64,000 nucleotides of DNA from Vreelandella olivaria (lineage in GTDB: Bacteria > Pseudomonadota > Gammaproteobacteria > Pseudomonadales > Halomonadaceae): assembly GCF_023507745.1 (NCBI RefSeq), contig NZ_JALPZO010000108.1, positions 1 through 64,000 of the forward strand. The letters run 5' to 3'. Shown piece by piece: positions 55,069 through 64,000 of the stretch. The translations under genes were made by a program, and so were the position numbers. A model generated the notes under the pieces. The model was not told the DNA's origin and made no database searches. It was given only the letters and a program-made list of their open reading frames with translations. The stretch's first letter is position 1. Every line of letters starts with the position of its first letter.

Positions 55069-56259
55069 TTAATCGCGAAACACCCGAACACCCAGCGCCT
55101 TAAGATACGAGGTTTCCGGGATCGCCGGGTGCACCGGATGATCAGGCCCCTGGTGCCCCTGAAAAATCACCTGACCGTGGCGGTCCTGGTGGCGCACTGC
55201 CCCACGTACCACATCAACCAGTCGCTCAGGTGCCAGATGCATGGAGCAGGATGCCGACAGCAGCAGCCCATCGCGGCCCAGCAGACGCATTGCCTCACGG
55301 TTTAGGCGGGCATAGGCACGCTCACCATTGGGGATATCCTTACGCTTTTTGATAAACGCGGGCGGGTCCAGAACAACCACATCGAACTGTTCGCCGTCAG
55401 CTTTTAACGCTGCCAACGCTTCGAAGGCATCGCCTTCACCCACTGCCACCTGCTCTTGAACGCCGTTTAGCTCAGCATTGCGGGCCACCTGCTCCAGGGC
55501 CGGGCCTGAGGCATCAATGCACAACACCTCGGTTGCCCCACTGGCCGCCGCCTGCACCCCCCAGCCACCGACATAGCTGAATACATCCAGAACCCGCTTA
55601 CCGGCCACCTGGCTGTTCAACCAGGCGCGATTAACCCGGTGGTCAAAGAACCAGCCGGTTTTCTGACCATCAAGTACTGGTACCGCAAAGCTGACGCCGT
55701 TCTCCTCCAGCAACACTTCATCAGGCAAGGCACCTTTTACCACTTCAACGTGAGCTTCCAGGCCTTCCTGACGGCGCCCGCCTGTATCGTTGCGGAACAC
55801 AATTGCATTGGGTTTAATGACCTTTTCCAGGGCATCAACGATATCTTCCGCCAGCGCCTGCATGCCTGCGGTATTGAGCTGCACCACCACCACATCACCA
55901 AACCGGTCAATCACCAACCCAGGCAGCAAATCACCTTCGCCGTGGATCAAGCGGTAAAACGGCTTATCAAACAAACGCTGACGCAGTGCCAGCGCCTGAT
56001 TAAAGCGGTGTACAAACAGCGAGCGGTCAAGGCGCATTTCCGGGTCGCGAGACATAACCCGCCCACAAATGAGTGAGTGAGGGTTTACATAGGCGACCCC
56101 AAGGGTCTTACCGTTAGACGCTTCGACCAATGCAGGCTCGCCCGCCGCAAAGTTTTTTAGCGGCGTTTCTTTGATATCCACTTCGTTGGAGTAGATCCAC
56201 AGATGGCCGGCTTTCAGGCGGCGATCGGCGTTTTTATTCAGGCGCAGGCGTTGGGTCAC
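55069..56259 (-). CDS. rlmI: 23S rRNA (cytosine(1962)-C(5))-methyltransferase RlmI
   Basis: A 396-residue RNA methyltransferase; the length equals E. coli RlmI. A PUA-like N-terminal domain (LRLNKNADRRLKAGHLWIYSNEV) is followed by a Rossmann-like SAM domain, with KTGWFFDHRVNR, VLDVFSYVGGWGVQAA (SAM-binding) and the catalytic region VVLDPPAFIKKR (Asp298). It methylates C1962 of 23S rRNA. I chose GTG at 56259 (GGAG, 6 nt upstream); the frame remains open to 56361 but would overlap mutM. It is 81 nt from mutM and 40 nt from the thioesterase gene. Confidence 0.93.
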   Translation of the reverse strand: MTQRLRLNKNADRRLKAGHLWIYSNEVDIKETPLKNFAAGEPALVEASNGKTLGVAYVNPHSLICGRVMSRDPEMRLDRSLFVHRFNQALALRQRLFDKPFYRLIHGEGDLLPGLVIDRFGDVVVVQLNTAGMQALAEDIVDALEKVIKPNAIVFRNDTGGRRQEGLEAHVEVVKGALPDEVLLEENGVSFAVPVLDGQKTGWFFDHRVNRAWLNSQVAGKRVLDVFSYVGGWGVQAAASGATEVLCIDASGPALEQVARNAELNGVQEQVAVGEGDAFEALAALKADGEQFDVVVLDPPAFIKKRKDIPNGERAYARLNREAMRLLGRDGLLLSASCSMHLAPERLVDVVRGAVRHQDRHGQVIFQGHQGPDHPVHPAIPETSYLKALGVRVFRD

Positions 56260-56339
56260 AACAATCTCCAAAAGAGCTACCTCACAAGCCCCATAGGCCC
56301 TGTAAGCATAGTCGAAACAGTTAACATCACAGGTGGCTG

Positions 56340-57167
56340 CTAGCGCTGGCACCCTGGGCAAAACACGCTGGCGCGCTGACCAAGCGTAATTCTACGCAGC
56401 TCAGTGCCACAGCGCAGGCAGGGCAGCCCGTGGCGCCCATACACATTGAGTTGCTGGGCAAAGTAGCCGGGCTCTCCCTGGCCACTCACAAAATCACGCA
56501 GGGTAGTGCCACCCTGAGTAATCGCTGCCGCCAGTACTTCTTTAACCGCAGCAGCCAGTTGCTGATAACGGCCCAGGGAAATACGCCCTGCCGCGCGACG
56601 AGGGTCAATACCCGCCATAAACAGCGCTTCGGCAGCGTAGATATTGCCTGCGCCGACCACCACCTGGTTATCCATTATGAAGGGCTTCACCGCGACCCGT
56701 TTATTGCGCGACAGCGCATATAGCCATTGCCCATTAAACGCCGCATCCAGCGGCTCCGGGCCAAGATGCTTCAAGCGCTTATCCAGGCTGCCATCCCCCT
56801 GCTGCCAGTCGACAAAACCAAACCGCCGTGGATCATGGTAACGCAGCACATGGCCACTGGCGGTGACAACATCCACATGATCGTGTTTTTTCGGCAGGTC
56901 ACCCACCCTGGCAATACGCAGACTACCCGACATTCCCAGGTGCCACAGTAACGTGGCATCGCCTTCCAGTGTTGTCAGCGGAATCTGCAGGTACTTGGCT
57001 CGCCGCGTTAGCGTTCCCACCCGCGCACCCACCAGCCGTTCGACCAGATCATCGGGTACCGGTACGCGCAGGCGCGGCTGACGCACCAGGACTTCAGTGA
57101 TTTCCTGCCCCTCCAAATAGGGGGCAATGCCACGTCGCGTCGTTTCAACTTCAGGCAATTCGGGCAT
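56340..57167 (-). CDS. mutM: Formamidopyrimidine-DNA glycosylase
   Basis: A 275-residue base-excision repair enzyme that removes 8-oxoguanine and formamidopyrimidines. The N-terminus [13 protein letters not shown] has the catalytic Pro2 and Glu3 after Met removal; a Lys in the [10 protein letters not shown] block and the H2TH domain follow. The C-terminal zinc finger has four Cys at 250, 253, 270 and 273. Length is normal. It lies between rpmG (downstream end at 57327, with a terminator at 57255-57281 between them) and rlmI. Confidence 0.97.
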   Translation of the reverse strand: MPELPEVETTRRGIAPYLEGQEITEVLVRQPRLRVPVPDDLVERLVGARVGTLTRRAKYLQIPLTTLEGDATLLWHLGMSGSLRIARVGDLPKKHDHVDVVTASGHVLRYHDPRRFGFVDWQQGDGSLDKRLKHLGPEPLDAAFNGQWLYALSRNKRVAVKPFIMDNQVVVGAGNIYAAEALFMAGIDPRRAAGRISLGRYQQLAAAVKEVLAAAITQGGTTLRDFVSGQGEPGYFAQQLNVYGRHGLPCLRCGTELRRITLGQRASVFCPGCQR

Positions 57168-57254
57168 GATGAAAGCCTATGATGACAGCACGGTGACAAC
57201 GGCCTTATCGCCTATGCGGTGCTGGCGCATAGGGACATTAACCATCAAGCATGC

Positions 57255-57281
57255 AAAAACCCGGCTTGGGGCCGGGTTTTT
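57255..57281 (-). terminator. Intrinsic terminator of rpmB-rpmG
   Basis: AAAAACCCGGC (57255-57265) pairs with GCCGGGTTTTT (57271-57281) across TTGGG. On the minus strand it ends in TTTTT, 46 nt after the rpmG stop; the stem is symmetrical, so it would also work on the plus strand. It separates rpmG from mutM. Confidence 0.85.
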
Positions 57282-57326
57282 CAACAGGCACTCGCCTGCG
57301 GTGAAAGCCAATCATCGTAATCGTGA

Positions 57327-57482
57327 TTACTTGATTTTGGCTTCCTTGTAGATAACGTGCTTACGGACCACCGGGTCGTATTTCTTGAATTCGAACTTAT
57401 CCGGCGTGTTCCGCTTATTCTTATCAGTGGTGTAGAAGTGGCCTGTACCGGCACTAGACACCAGCTTGATCTTATCGCGCAT
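57327..57482 (-). CDS. rpmG: 50S ribosomal protein L33
   Basis: A 51-residue ribosomal protein of the large subunit. It opens [17 protein letters not shown], then [10 protein letters not shown] and [19 protein letters not shown], as in L33. No zinc Cys pairs are present, so it is the Cys-free form. The gene is 24 nt after rpmB (57507) on the same strand, the normal rpmBG order, and is followed by an intrinsic terminator. Confidence 0.97.
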   Translation of the reverse strand: MRDKIKLVSSAGTGHFYTTDKNKRNTPDKFEFKKYDPVVRKHVIYKEAKIK

Positions 57483-57506
57483 GGTTTACTCTCCCAAAAT
57501 GCTTGC

Positions 57507-57743
57507 TTAGATGGCGTCGCCGCGCTTACGGATGTCAGCCAGAACCGTTTCGATACCTTTCTTGTCGATGATGCGCATTCCTTTAGAGGAGACGCGCAGC
57601 TTGACGAAGCGGTTTTCGGATTCAACCCAAAAACGATGGGTGTGCAGGTTCGGCAAGAAACGGCGACGTGTCTTACGCTGGGAGTGTGAAACGTTATTAC
57701 CAGTTACCGGACGCTTGCCGGTAACCTGACATACTTTGGACAT
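57507..57743 (-). CDS. rpmB: 50S ribosomal protein L28
   Basis: A 78-residue protein of the large ribosomal subunit. It starts [34 protein letters not shown] and continues [29 protein letters not shown], a full L28. GGAGG lies 5 nt before the ATG at 57743; the frame remains open upstream to 57788. A promoter candidate and phased A-tracts lie about 130 nt upstream. It is transcribed with rpmG. Confidence 0.97.
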   Translation of the reverse strand: MSKVCQVTGKRPVTGNNVSHSQRKTRRRFLPNLHTHRFWVESENRFVKLRVSSKGMRIIDKKGIETVLADIRKRGDAI

Positions 57744-57870
57744 GAGAGCCTCCAACCGCTTGGCGAGTTGTTCAAAACTGTCGGGCAAACCGGAGCAGGG
57801 AGGGAGTCGACGCAGTTAACCGCCTAGCTGTACCCAAATCCGTTATTCAACCCAAGTTCAAAGGTGGCAC

Positions 57871-57899
57871 TTTATACCAGAGCACCTGGCCTCCAGCAA
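57871..57899 (-). promoter_or_regulatory. Promoter candidate of rpmB-rpmG
   Basis: On the minus strand TTGCTG (57894-57899, 3 of 6) is followed after 17 nt by TATAAA (57871-57876, 5 of 6). Directly upstream lie phased T-rich tracts that could act as an UP-like element. The rpmB start is about 130 nt downstream. Confidence 0.55.
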
Positions 57900-57908
57900 G
57901 CAAAACCG

Positions 57909-57936
57909 CCCAAAAAGGCCAAAAAAGGCCAAAAAA
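57909..57936. repeat. Three A-tracts phased at 10 bp upstream of rpmB
   Basis: The plus strand reads CCAAAAAGG, CCAAAAAAGG and CCAAAAAAGA in succession, so runs of 5-6 A recur every 10 bases, one helical turn. Such phasing is known to bend DNA. On the minus strand the same bases are T-rich and lie directly upstream of the rpmB promoter candidate and downstream of radC. Confidence 0.8.
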
Positions 57937-57950
57937 GACCTTTATTGGTC
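57931..57950 (-). terminator. Terminator-like hairpin of radC
   Basis: GACC (57937-57940) and GGTC (57947-57950) form a short 4-bp stem with loop TTTATT; on the minus strand six T follow (complement of 57931-57936). It lies 56 nt after the radC stop. The short stem alone makes it weak; the long T-run helps. Confidence 0.45.
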
Positions 57951-58005
57951 ATTTTACTTAGACATGTAGCAGTAACCTCAGCAGTTACTCTTTTGTCTTC
58001 AACTG

Positions 58006-58680
58006 TTATAGCCAGCCGCGCTCGGCAAAGGAAACCACATCACCGTCCCCCACCACGAAATGATCAAGCACCCGCACATCGAAAAGTGCGAGAGCATCTT
58101 TTAGGCGTTCGGTGATACGTCGATCAGCATCGCTTGGCTCAGCCACACCCGAAGGGTGGTTGTGTGCCAGGATGACAGCACCAGCGTGTAACTCCAAGGC
58201 ACGCTTGGCAACTTCGCGGGGATAAACGGATGCGCTGTCCAGAGTACCGCGAAACAGGGATTCATAGCGAATGATTCGGTGCTGGGTATCCAAAAAAAGC
58301 ACCGCAAACTCTTCATGGCCCAAGTGGCGTAGCTGGGAACTCAGATAATGGCGAACCAGTGCAGGAGAGGTAAGCGCATTGCCCTTGTCCAGTTGGCTCG
58401 CCAGATGACGCCGGGAAAGCTCCAGGGTCGCCTGTAACTGGGCGAACTTGGCGCTGCCCAACCCACGGGCAGCACAAAACCGGGTCTGGTCCGCCTCCAA
58501 CAGCGGCCTCAAACCACCAAAACTGGCCAGCAGATCCCGCGCTAAATCCACCGCTGAACGGCCCTGCACCCCCACCCGTAGAAAAATTGCCAACAGCTCT
58601 GCATCAGATAGCGCCTGGGCGCCCATGGCTAACAGCTTTTCTCTTGGCCGTTCACCCTCTGGCCAGTGGTTGATCCCCAT
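58006..58680 (-). CDS. radC: RadC family protein (JAB/MPN domain)
   Basis: A 224-residue protein with an N-terminal helix-hairpin-helix-like domain (residues 1-100; [15 protein letters not shown]) and a JAB1/MPN-type metal-binding domain. The metal motif is HNHPSG (173-178) with the nearby Asp in EPSDAD. Despite the old name, a repair role is not established for the family. Length equals E. coli RadC. It is divergent from coaBC (154 nt apart) and followed by a T-rich region upstream of rpmB. Confidence 0.95.
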   Translation of the reverse strand: MGINHWPEGERPREKLLAMGAQALSDAELLAIFLRVGVQGRSAVDLARDLLASFGGLRPLLEADQTRFCAARGLGSAKFAQLQATLELSRRHLASQLDKGNALTSPALVRHYLSSQLRHLGHEEFAVLFLDTQHRIIRYESLFRGTLDSASVYPREVAKRALELHAGAVILAHNHPSGVAEPSDADRRITERLKDALALFDVRVLDHFVVGDGDVVSFAERGWL

Positions 58681-58833
58681 CCGCCGCTCCCTGCTCGCTA
58701 TAGCCTGAAGAATACTTTATCGCATTATCGCCTCACTATACCTCGCTTTTCCACCCTTCTACTGAACATGCCAAAGTCATCAGTCAAATGGTATGGTAAG
58801 CCTCTTCATGTACGTCACACTGGACTGCCCGCC

Positions 58834-60102
58834 ATGGCTTCACTTCCGTTGTCCCCTTTGTCATCACTTGCTGGCAAGCGCCTGCTGTTGGGCATAAGCG
58901 CTGGCATTGCGGCGTATAAAAGCGCGCTGATCGTACGACTGCTCAAGCAGGCGGGCTGCGAGGTTCGTGTGGTGATGACCGAGGGTGCTCAGGCGTTTAT
59001 CACGCCATTAACGCTGCAAGCGCTTTCCGGTGAGCCTGTCCGCACCTCTCTATTAGACCCCGAAGCCGAAGCCGGCATGGGGCATATCGAGCTTGCCCGC
59101 TGGGCGGATGCGATACTGATTGCCCCTGCCACAGCAGACCTGATGGCACGGCTGGTACATGGCATGGCCGACGATCTGCTGACCACCTTATGCCTGGCGT
59201 CTGACGCACCGAAACTCATGGCCCCTGCCATGAATCAGGCCATGTGGCGCCACCCGGCCACTCAGCGCAACGTTGCCCAGCTTGCCGCAGATGGATGGCA
59301 GCTGATTGGCCCCGCTGCTGGCGACCAGGCCTGTGGCGACGTGGGCCCAGGGCGGATGAGCGAGCCAGAGGCGGTCGTGAATGCCGTGGCACACCATTTC
59401 AAGCCAACCACGTTAGCCCAACCATCAGCACCGCATATTGTGATTACCGCAGGCCCGACCCGTGAAGCGCTTGACCCCGTTCGCTACCTGTCGAATCATA
59501 GTTCGGGAAAAATGGGTTATGCCCTGGCCGCCCAGGCCACCGCCCAGGGCGCACGGGTAACGCTGATCAGCGGCCCGGTCAACCTGCCCACCCCTCAGGG
59601 TGTTGAGCGCATTGACGTGGAAACCGCCGCACAGATGCACCAGGAGGCACTACGCTTAGCGCCGCAGGCCGCCATGTTTATCGGCTGCGCAGCAGTGGCC
59701 GACTACCGCGCCGCCAGCGCCGCCGAGCATAAGATTAAAAAAACCGATGACAGCAATACACTCACGCTGACGCTGGTCAAAAATCCCGACATTATCGCCG
59801 ATGTGGCGGCCCTGCCCGCCAGCACACGCCCCTTTGTGGTGGGCTTTGCCGCCGAAACCCAGGATCTGGCCCACTATGCGGAAGATAAACTGACCCGCAA
59901 GGGGCTGGATATGATTGTTGCCAATGATGTTTCCCAGCAGGGCCAGGGATTTGGCAGTGATGACAACGCCGCTCTGCTGCTTTGGCGGGCGCCTTCAGGT
60001 ACTGAGCAACTGGCAGCCCCGCATCAGACGAAAAATCAATTGGCCACTCTTATCATTCATCAGGCACTTTCACTACTATCCACCCCTCTTCTGGAGCTTT
60101 AA
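58834..60102 (+). CDS. coaBC: Bifunctional phosphopantothenoylcysteine decarboxylase/phosphopantothenate-cysteine ligase
   Basis: A 422-residue protein for two steps of coenzyme A synthesis. The N-terminal CoaC part (about 1-190) is a flavoprotein with [27 protein letters not shown] and [10 protein letters not shown]; the C-terminal CoaB part (about 200-420) has [29 protein letters not shown] and the ATP/CTP-binding region ADYR...KIKK. The start ATG at 58834 (MASLPLSPL) gives the usual length; the frame is open further to 58666 without a ribosome binding site. It begins a plus-strand group with dut and algC; dut starts 1 nt after its stop. Confidence 0.94.
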   Translation: MASLPLSPLSSLAGKRLLLGISAGIAAYKSALIVRLLKQAGCEVRVVMTEGAQAFITPLTLQALSGEPVRTSLLDPEAEAGMGHIELARWADAILIAPATADLMARLVHGMADDLLTTLCLASDAPKLMAPAMNQAMWRHPATQRNVAQLAADGWQLIGPAAGDQACGDVGPGRMSEPEAVVNAVAHHFKPTTLAQPSAPHIVITAGPTREALDPVRYLSNHSSGKMGYALAAQATAQGARVTLISGPVNLPTPQGVERIDVETAAQMHQEALRLAPQAAMFIGCAAVADYRAASAAEHKIKKTDDSNTLTLTLVKNPDIIADVAALPASTRPFVVGFAAETQDLAHYAEDKLTRKGLDMIVANDVSQQGQGFGSDDNAALLLWRAPSGTEQLAAPHQTKNQLATLIIHQALSLLSTPLLEL

Positions 60103-60103
60103 C

Positions 60104-60565
60104 ATGAGCAGAACCCGCCCCCGCCTGCAGTGCAAGGTATTGGATGAACGCTTGCACGACTACCTTCCCTCCTACGCAACGGCAGGCTCTGCGGGCATGG
60201 ATTTACGGGCACTACTGGATGAGCCGTTATCGCTTGCACCGGGAGAGTGCCAACTCGTCCGCACCGGCCTTGCCGTCTATATTGAAGACCCTGGCCTTGC
60301 TGGCATGATTCTGCCGCGCTCTGGCCTTGGTCATAAGCACGGCATTGTACTGGGCAATCTGGTCGGGCTGATTGACTCCGACTACCAGGGAGAACTCATG
60401 ATCTCGGTATGGAACCGTGGTCAACGTAGTTTTACATTGTCGCCCTTCGAGCGCCTGGCGCAGTATGTGGTGGTGCCTGTCGTGCAGGCGGAGCTTGCGA
60501 TTGTGGATGCCTTTGAAGACTCCACACGCGGCAGCGGGGGCTTTGGTAGCACAGGCCGCCAATAA
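60104..60565 (+). CDS. dut: Deoxyuridine 5'-triphosphate nucleotidohydrolase
   Basis: A 153-residue trimeric dUTPase that makes dUMP from dUTP and keeps uracil out of DNA. Motifs: [10 protein letters not shown] (I), [11 protein letters not shown] (II), [11 protein letters not shown] (III), and the C-terminal [10 protein letters not shown] (V) that closes the active site. Length agrees with E. coli Dut (151). The ATG at 60104 has GGAG eight bases upstream, inside the end of coaBC. It lies 38 nt before the algC start, so the three genes probably share one message. Confidence 0.97.
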   Translation: MSRTRPRLQCKVLDERLHDYLPSYATAGSAGMDLRALLDEPLSLAPGECQLVRTGLAVYIEDPGLAGMILPRSGLGHKHGIVLGNLVGLIDSDYQGELMISVWNRGQRSFTLSPFERLAQYVVVPVVQAELAIVDAFEDSTRGSGGFGSTGRQ

Positions 60566-60603
60566 GCGATTCGCCGTTTTCCCGTCTCTTTCAAGGATTG
60601 CTG

Positions 60604-61992
60604 ATGGATGTACCTGCTTCTATTTTTCGCGCGTATGACATTCGTGGCATCGTGGATGACACGCTCAGTGAAGCCACCACCGAGTTAATTGGCCGTGCCG
60701 TTGGCTCAGAAGCCGCCGCACGCGGGGAGCAAACCGTCATTGTTGCACGGGATGGGCGACTCTCCGGCCAACGGCTTCAGACCGCGCTGATTTGCGGCCT
60801 GACAGCCGCAGGACGCAACGTTATTGACATCGGCATGGTACCCACCCCGGCACTCTACTTCGCCACACATACGCTTGCTGAGAGCTGTTCAGGCGTAATG
60901 CTAACGGGCAGCCATAACCCGCCAGAGTACAATGGATTCAAAATTGTTATCGCGGGGGAAACGCTTTCCGATAGCGCGATTACCGCCCTCTATGAACGCA
61001 TCCAGGCGGGTGACTTTACCCATGGCGAAGGAAGCGTCAGCCAACAGGACGTTCGCGCCACTTACCTTGACCGTATTGTCAGCGACACCCACATTGAGCG
61101 GCCACTGCATGCCGTTGTGGACTGTGGTAACGGCGTTGCTGGCGAACTCGGCCCACAGCTCATAGAGCGCCTGGGGGTCACAACAATACCGCTGTTTGAT
61201 GACATCGACGGCCACTTCCCCAATCACCACCCTGACCCCGGCAAGCCGGAAAACCTCCAGGATTTAATTCACCACGTGGTACAAAGCGGCGCAGATATCG
61301 GCCTGGCTTTTGACGGCGATGGCGACCGGCTGGGCGTGGTTACCCCCCGTGGCCGAATTATTTATCCAGACCACCTGCTAATGGTATTTGCCACTGACAT
61401 GCTGTCACGTCAGCCAGGTGCGAAAGTGGTCTTCGACATCAAGTGTACTGGCAACCTGACGAAAGTGATCCGCACTGCCGGCGGTGAGCCGGAAATGTGG
61501 CGCACCGGCCATTCGCTGATTAAGGCACGCATGCAGGAAACAGGTGCTCAGCTAGGCGGCGAGATGAGTGGGCATATTTTTTTCAGCGAGCGTTGGTACG
61601 GATTTGATGACGGCCTATACGCCGCCGCTCGCCTGCTGGAAATTCTGGCACGCTACCCAGGCAGTGCGGATGAACTGTTTGAGCAGTTCCCACAGGATGT
61701 CAGTACGCCGGAAATTAACGTTAGCGTTTCAGATGAAGAAAAATTTGCCCTTGTCGAGACGCTTGCCAGAGAGGGCGACTTCGGCGAAGGTATCAAGACA
61801 ACGCTAGACGGCATCCGGGTCGACTATAACGATGGCTGGGGGCTGTGTCGGGCCTCTAATACCACTCCTGCGTTAGTGTTGCGCTTTGAAGGCAAGGACA
61901 GCGCCGCGCTAAACCGCATAAAAGAGCGTTTTGCCTGCGCCCTGGCAAAGGTGGCACCAACGCTCTCCATCCCTGAAACCACAGCAGGGTGA
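60604..61992 (+). CDS. algC: Phosphomannomutase/phosphoglucomutase
   Basis: A 462-residue alpha-D-phosphohexomutase. The active-site serine is S103 in LTGSHNPPEYNG; the metal-binding loop is DGDGDRLG (237-244), sugar-binding GGEMSGHIFF and phosphate-binding RASNTTPALVLRFEG near the end complete the four-domain enzyme. AlgC serves both glucose 1-phosphate for LPS and mannose 1-phosphate for exopolysaccharides. The ATG at 60604 has AAGGA 6 nt upstream. The order dut-algC-argB matches Pseudomonas. Confidence 0.93.
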   Translation: MDVPASIFRAYDIRGIVDDTLSEATTELIGRAVGSEAAARGEQTVIVARDGRLSGQRLQTALICGLTAAGRNVIDIGMVPTPALYFATHTLAESCSGVMLTGSHNPPEYNGFKIVIAGETLSDSAITALYERIQAGDFTHGEGSVSQQDVRATYLDRIVSDTHIERPLHAVVDCGNGVAGELGPQLIERLGVTTIPLFDDIDGHFPNHHPDPGKPENLQDLIHHVVQSGADIGLAFDGDGDRLGVVTPRGRIIYPDHLLMVFATDMLSRQPGAKVVFDIKCTGNLTKVIRTAGGEPEMWRTGHSLIKARMQETGAQLGGEMSGHIFFSERWYGFDDGLYAAARLLEILARYPGSADELFEQFPQDVSTPEINVSVSDEEKFALVETLAREGDFGEGIKTTLDGIRVDYNDGWGLCRASNTTPALVLRFEGKDSAALNRIKERFACALAKVAPTLSIPETTAG

Positions 61993-62095
61993 TCGCGCCG
62001 ACAGAACGCGCGACATGATAAAACAGCTATGAAAAGCACGCTGCCTGGGAACACCCATGTTAGCGACGAAAAACAGTAGCGACGATAAAGAGTAA

Positions 62096-63007
<912 letters not shown>

Positions 63008-63027
63008 CCGCGACGGAGGGCTAAGTT

Positions 63028-63636
63028 ATGAGCGATACACGCAAACCGCGCCGCCGCGAACAGATCCTGCAGGCCCTGGCCATTATGCTGGAAGAGGATA
63101 GCGGCAAACGCATTACCACTGCTGCGCTTGCCCGTCAGGTGGGCGTTTCAGAAGCGGCGCTATATCGTCACTTTCCAAGCAAAGCACGTATGTTCGAGGG
63201 ACTCATCGATTTTATCGAAGAGAGTGTTTTTGCGCGGATTACCCGCATTCTCGAAGACATTCCCGATGCACAAAGCCGCTGCGGCACCATTCTGGCACTG
63301 CTACTCGGCTTTGCAGAAAAAAATCCGGGGCTTGCTCGTGTACTGGGTGGAGATGTACTGACCGGAGAAACGGCACGGCTGCGACAGCGCGTTCACCAAC
63401 TGTTTGAACGCCTGGAAATGCAGCTCAAACAAGTACTCAGAGAAGCTGAACTGAGGGAAGGCCGCCGCACCAGCATCCCGGCCTCTGCCGCGGCTAATTT
63501 GCTGATCGCGCAAGCCGAAGGACGTATCTCCCAGTACGTACGCAGCGACTTTAAGCGCTTACCTACCGAATACTGGGATGACCAGTGGGCTCTACTCTCC
63601 AGCCAGCTACTGCGCGAGGCGGTTCAGTCTGCCTGA
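63028..63636 (+). CDS. slmA: Nucleoid occlusion factor SlmA (TetR family)
   Basis: A 202-residue TetR-fold DNA-binding protein that blocks FtsZ assembly over the chromosome. The HTH is at about residues 22-55: [42 protein letters not shown]. The C-terminal part (for example LAKVLGG-like [25 protein letters not shown]) matches SlmA rather than other TetR regulators. Ribosome binding site GGAGG lies 7-8 nt upstream. It follows argB by 20 nt, so it is co-transcribed with the algC-argB group. Confidence 0.93.
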   Translation: MSDTRKPRRREQILQALAIMLEEDSGKRITTAALARQVGVSEAALYRHFPSKARMFEGLIDFIEESVFARITRILEDIPDAQSRCGTILALLLGFAEKNPGLARVLGGDVLTGETARLRQRVHQLFERLEMQLKQVLREAELREGRRTSIPASAAANLLIAQAEGRISQYVRSDFKRLPTEYWDDQWALLSSQLLREAVQSA

Positions 63637-63659
63637 AAGCTGAGGAGTAACGCCCATTG

Positions 63660-63704
63660 AAAAAACGCCCCGAAGGTTGGATTGGGTATCCCACCTTCGG
63701 GGCG
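63660..63704 (-). terminator. Strong terminator of the minus-strand unit at the right edge
   Basis: CGCCCCGAAGGT (63666-63677) pairs with ACCTTCGGGGCG (63693-63704), a 12-bp stem. On the minus strand it is followed by a run of at least five T (complement of the A-run at 63661-63665), so it ends transcripts coming from the right, from the ORFs at 63751-64000. On the plus strand no T-run follows, so it would terminate slmA poorly. Confidence 0.85.
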
Positions 63705-63750
63705 CAGTTCAGAGCCACAACGCTTTTTTACAGTGATATATAAGCATTAC

Positions 63751-63924
63751 TTAAAAATCAAAAAATACCGTATCACCTGGCCCTGCAAACGGATATCCAA
63801 ACGACCACCTATACGGCGATAAGCTGCCCCCTACCTGAGAAGGCGAACCGGAGATGATTTCGGTGGTGCCGTGGCCAAGAATGGGGCAGCAGTTCAGGTC
63901 ACCTTGGTGTGCGTTTTGGTTCAT
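63751..63924 (-). CDS. Short PAAR-like ORF
   Basis: A 57-residue ORF, ATG at 63924 overlapping the stop of the gene before it (ATGA). Residues 7-28 (QGDLNCCPILGHGTTEIISG and following) resemble the GD..CP..GHG..I.SGSP spacing of PAAR-repeat proteins that tip type VI secretion spikes. Only about half of the usual 90-100 residues is present: the expected NGxPAARVGD repeat is missing and the tail (LSPYRWSFGYPF) does not match. It may be a truncated gene, an independent short protein, or a chance resemblance. A strong terminator 47 nt downstream supports that the strand is transcribed. Confidence 0.4.
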   Translation of the reverse strand: MNQNAHQGDLNCCPILGHGTTEIISGSPSQVGGSLSPYRWSFGYPFAGPGDTVFFDF

Positions 63925-64000
63925 ACGCCGGTCAACACGCGCGCCACCCGCCACTGACCATCGCGAGATTTATAGAACACCACCGGAAAAGAGGTATAGT
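63921..64000 (-). CDS. C-terminal end of an unidentified gene cut by the right window edge
   Basis: Only the last 25 residues lie inside the window: they end PVVFYKSRDGQWRVARVLTGV and then a TGA stop at 63921-63923. The stretch has no diagnostic motif, so I name no family. The TGA overlaps the start of the downstream PAAR-like ORF (ATGA), the usual sign of translational coupling, and both lie ahead of the terminator at 63660-63704. Length, start and function cannot be judged here. Confidence 0.5.
   Translation of the reverse strand, partial: YTSFPVVFYKSRDGQWRVARVLTGV

Noticed and set aside
57909..57936. Short A-rich repeats considered as a CRISPR-like array
   Set aside because: Units are only 10 bases with no spacers; they are phased A-tracts.

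Overview
The window looks like a chromosomal segment of a Halomonas-like gammaproteobacterium (Halomonadaceae). I infer this from gene content and order: rpsB-tsf-pyrH-frr-uppS-cdsA-dxr-rseP-bamA-skp-lpxD-fabZ-lpxA-lpxB-rnhB-dnaE-accA-tilS on one strand, map-glnD-dapC-dapD-dapE on the other, and coaBC-dut-algC-argB-slmA near the right end. The protein sequences are also moderately acidic. No rRNA, tRNA, insertion sequence, prophage or CRISPR array was seen. This is mostly core genome with small accessory stretches at 1-6.3 kb, 9.3-17.6 kb and the right edge.

Layout. 0.5-6.2 kb: a SapC-family gene followed by a full type I secretion apparatus (TolC-like outer membrane channel, ABC exporter, HlyD-type adaptor) in an overlapping operon; the exported substrate is not in the window. 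6.3-9.2 kb: valS with its own promoter candidate and a good terminator. 9.3-15.7 kb: small accessory genes, namely a small membrane protein, an HTH regulator divergent from a diguanylate cyclase, a META-domain lipoprotein, a glyoxalase I, a DUF411 metal-binding protein, a DUF457 membrane protein, a COG3650-like lipoprotein and a DUF3087 protein. 15.8-17.6 kb: a DAHP synthase gene preceded by an unusual leader region with two short aromatic-rich ORFs around a long hairpin, plus a 42-residue membrane protein. 17.6-21.2 kb: rho, ubiD and a flavin reductase gene. 21.8-23.4 kb: ppx. 23.4-44.2 kb: a long minus-strand run for translation factors, isoprenoid and phospholipid precursors, outer-membrane assembly, lipid A synthesis, replication and fatty acid synthesis. 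44.5-52.3 kb: plus-strand map, glnD and the lysine/diaminopimelate genes. 52.4-58.7 kb: a membrane-anchored cold-shock-domain protein, slyX, alanine dehydrogenase, a thioesterase, rlmI, mutM, rpmG, rpmB and radC. 58.8-63.6 kb: coaBC, dut, algC, argB and slmA. The right edge holds the end of a minus-strand unit with a short PAAR-like ORF.

Many core genes overlap by 1-20 nt, which points to translational coupling. Several starts were moved from the longest frame to an internal codon with a better ribosome binding site or family length (rho, bamA, accA, ubiD, rlmI, map, coaBC, dut and others). The part most worth a second look is the leader region of the DAHP synthase gene at 16848-17308. It has two ribosome-binding-site-equipped short ORFs dense in Tyr/Phe/Trp codons, with a hairpin of about 18 bp between them, consistent with attenuation or translational coupling sensing aromatic amino acids.
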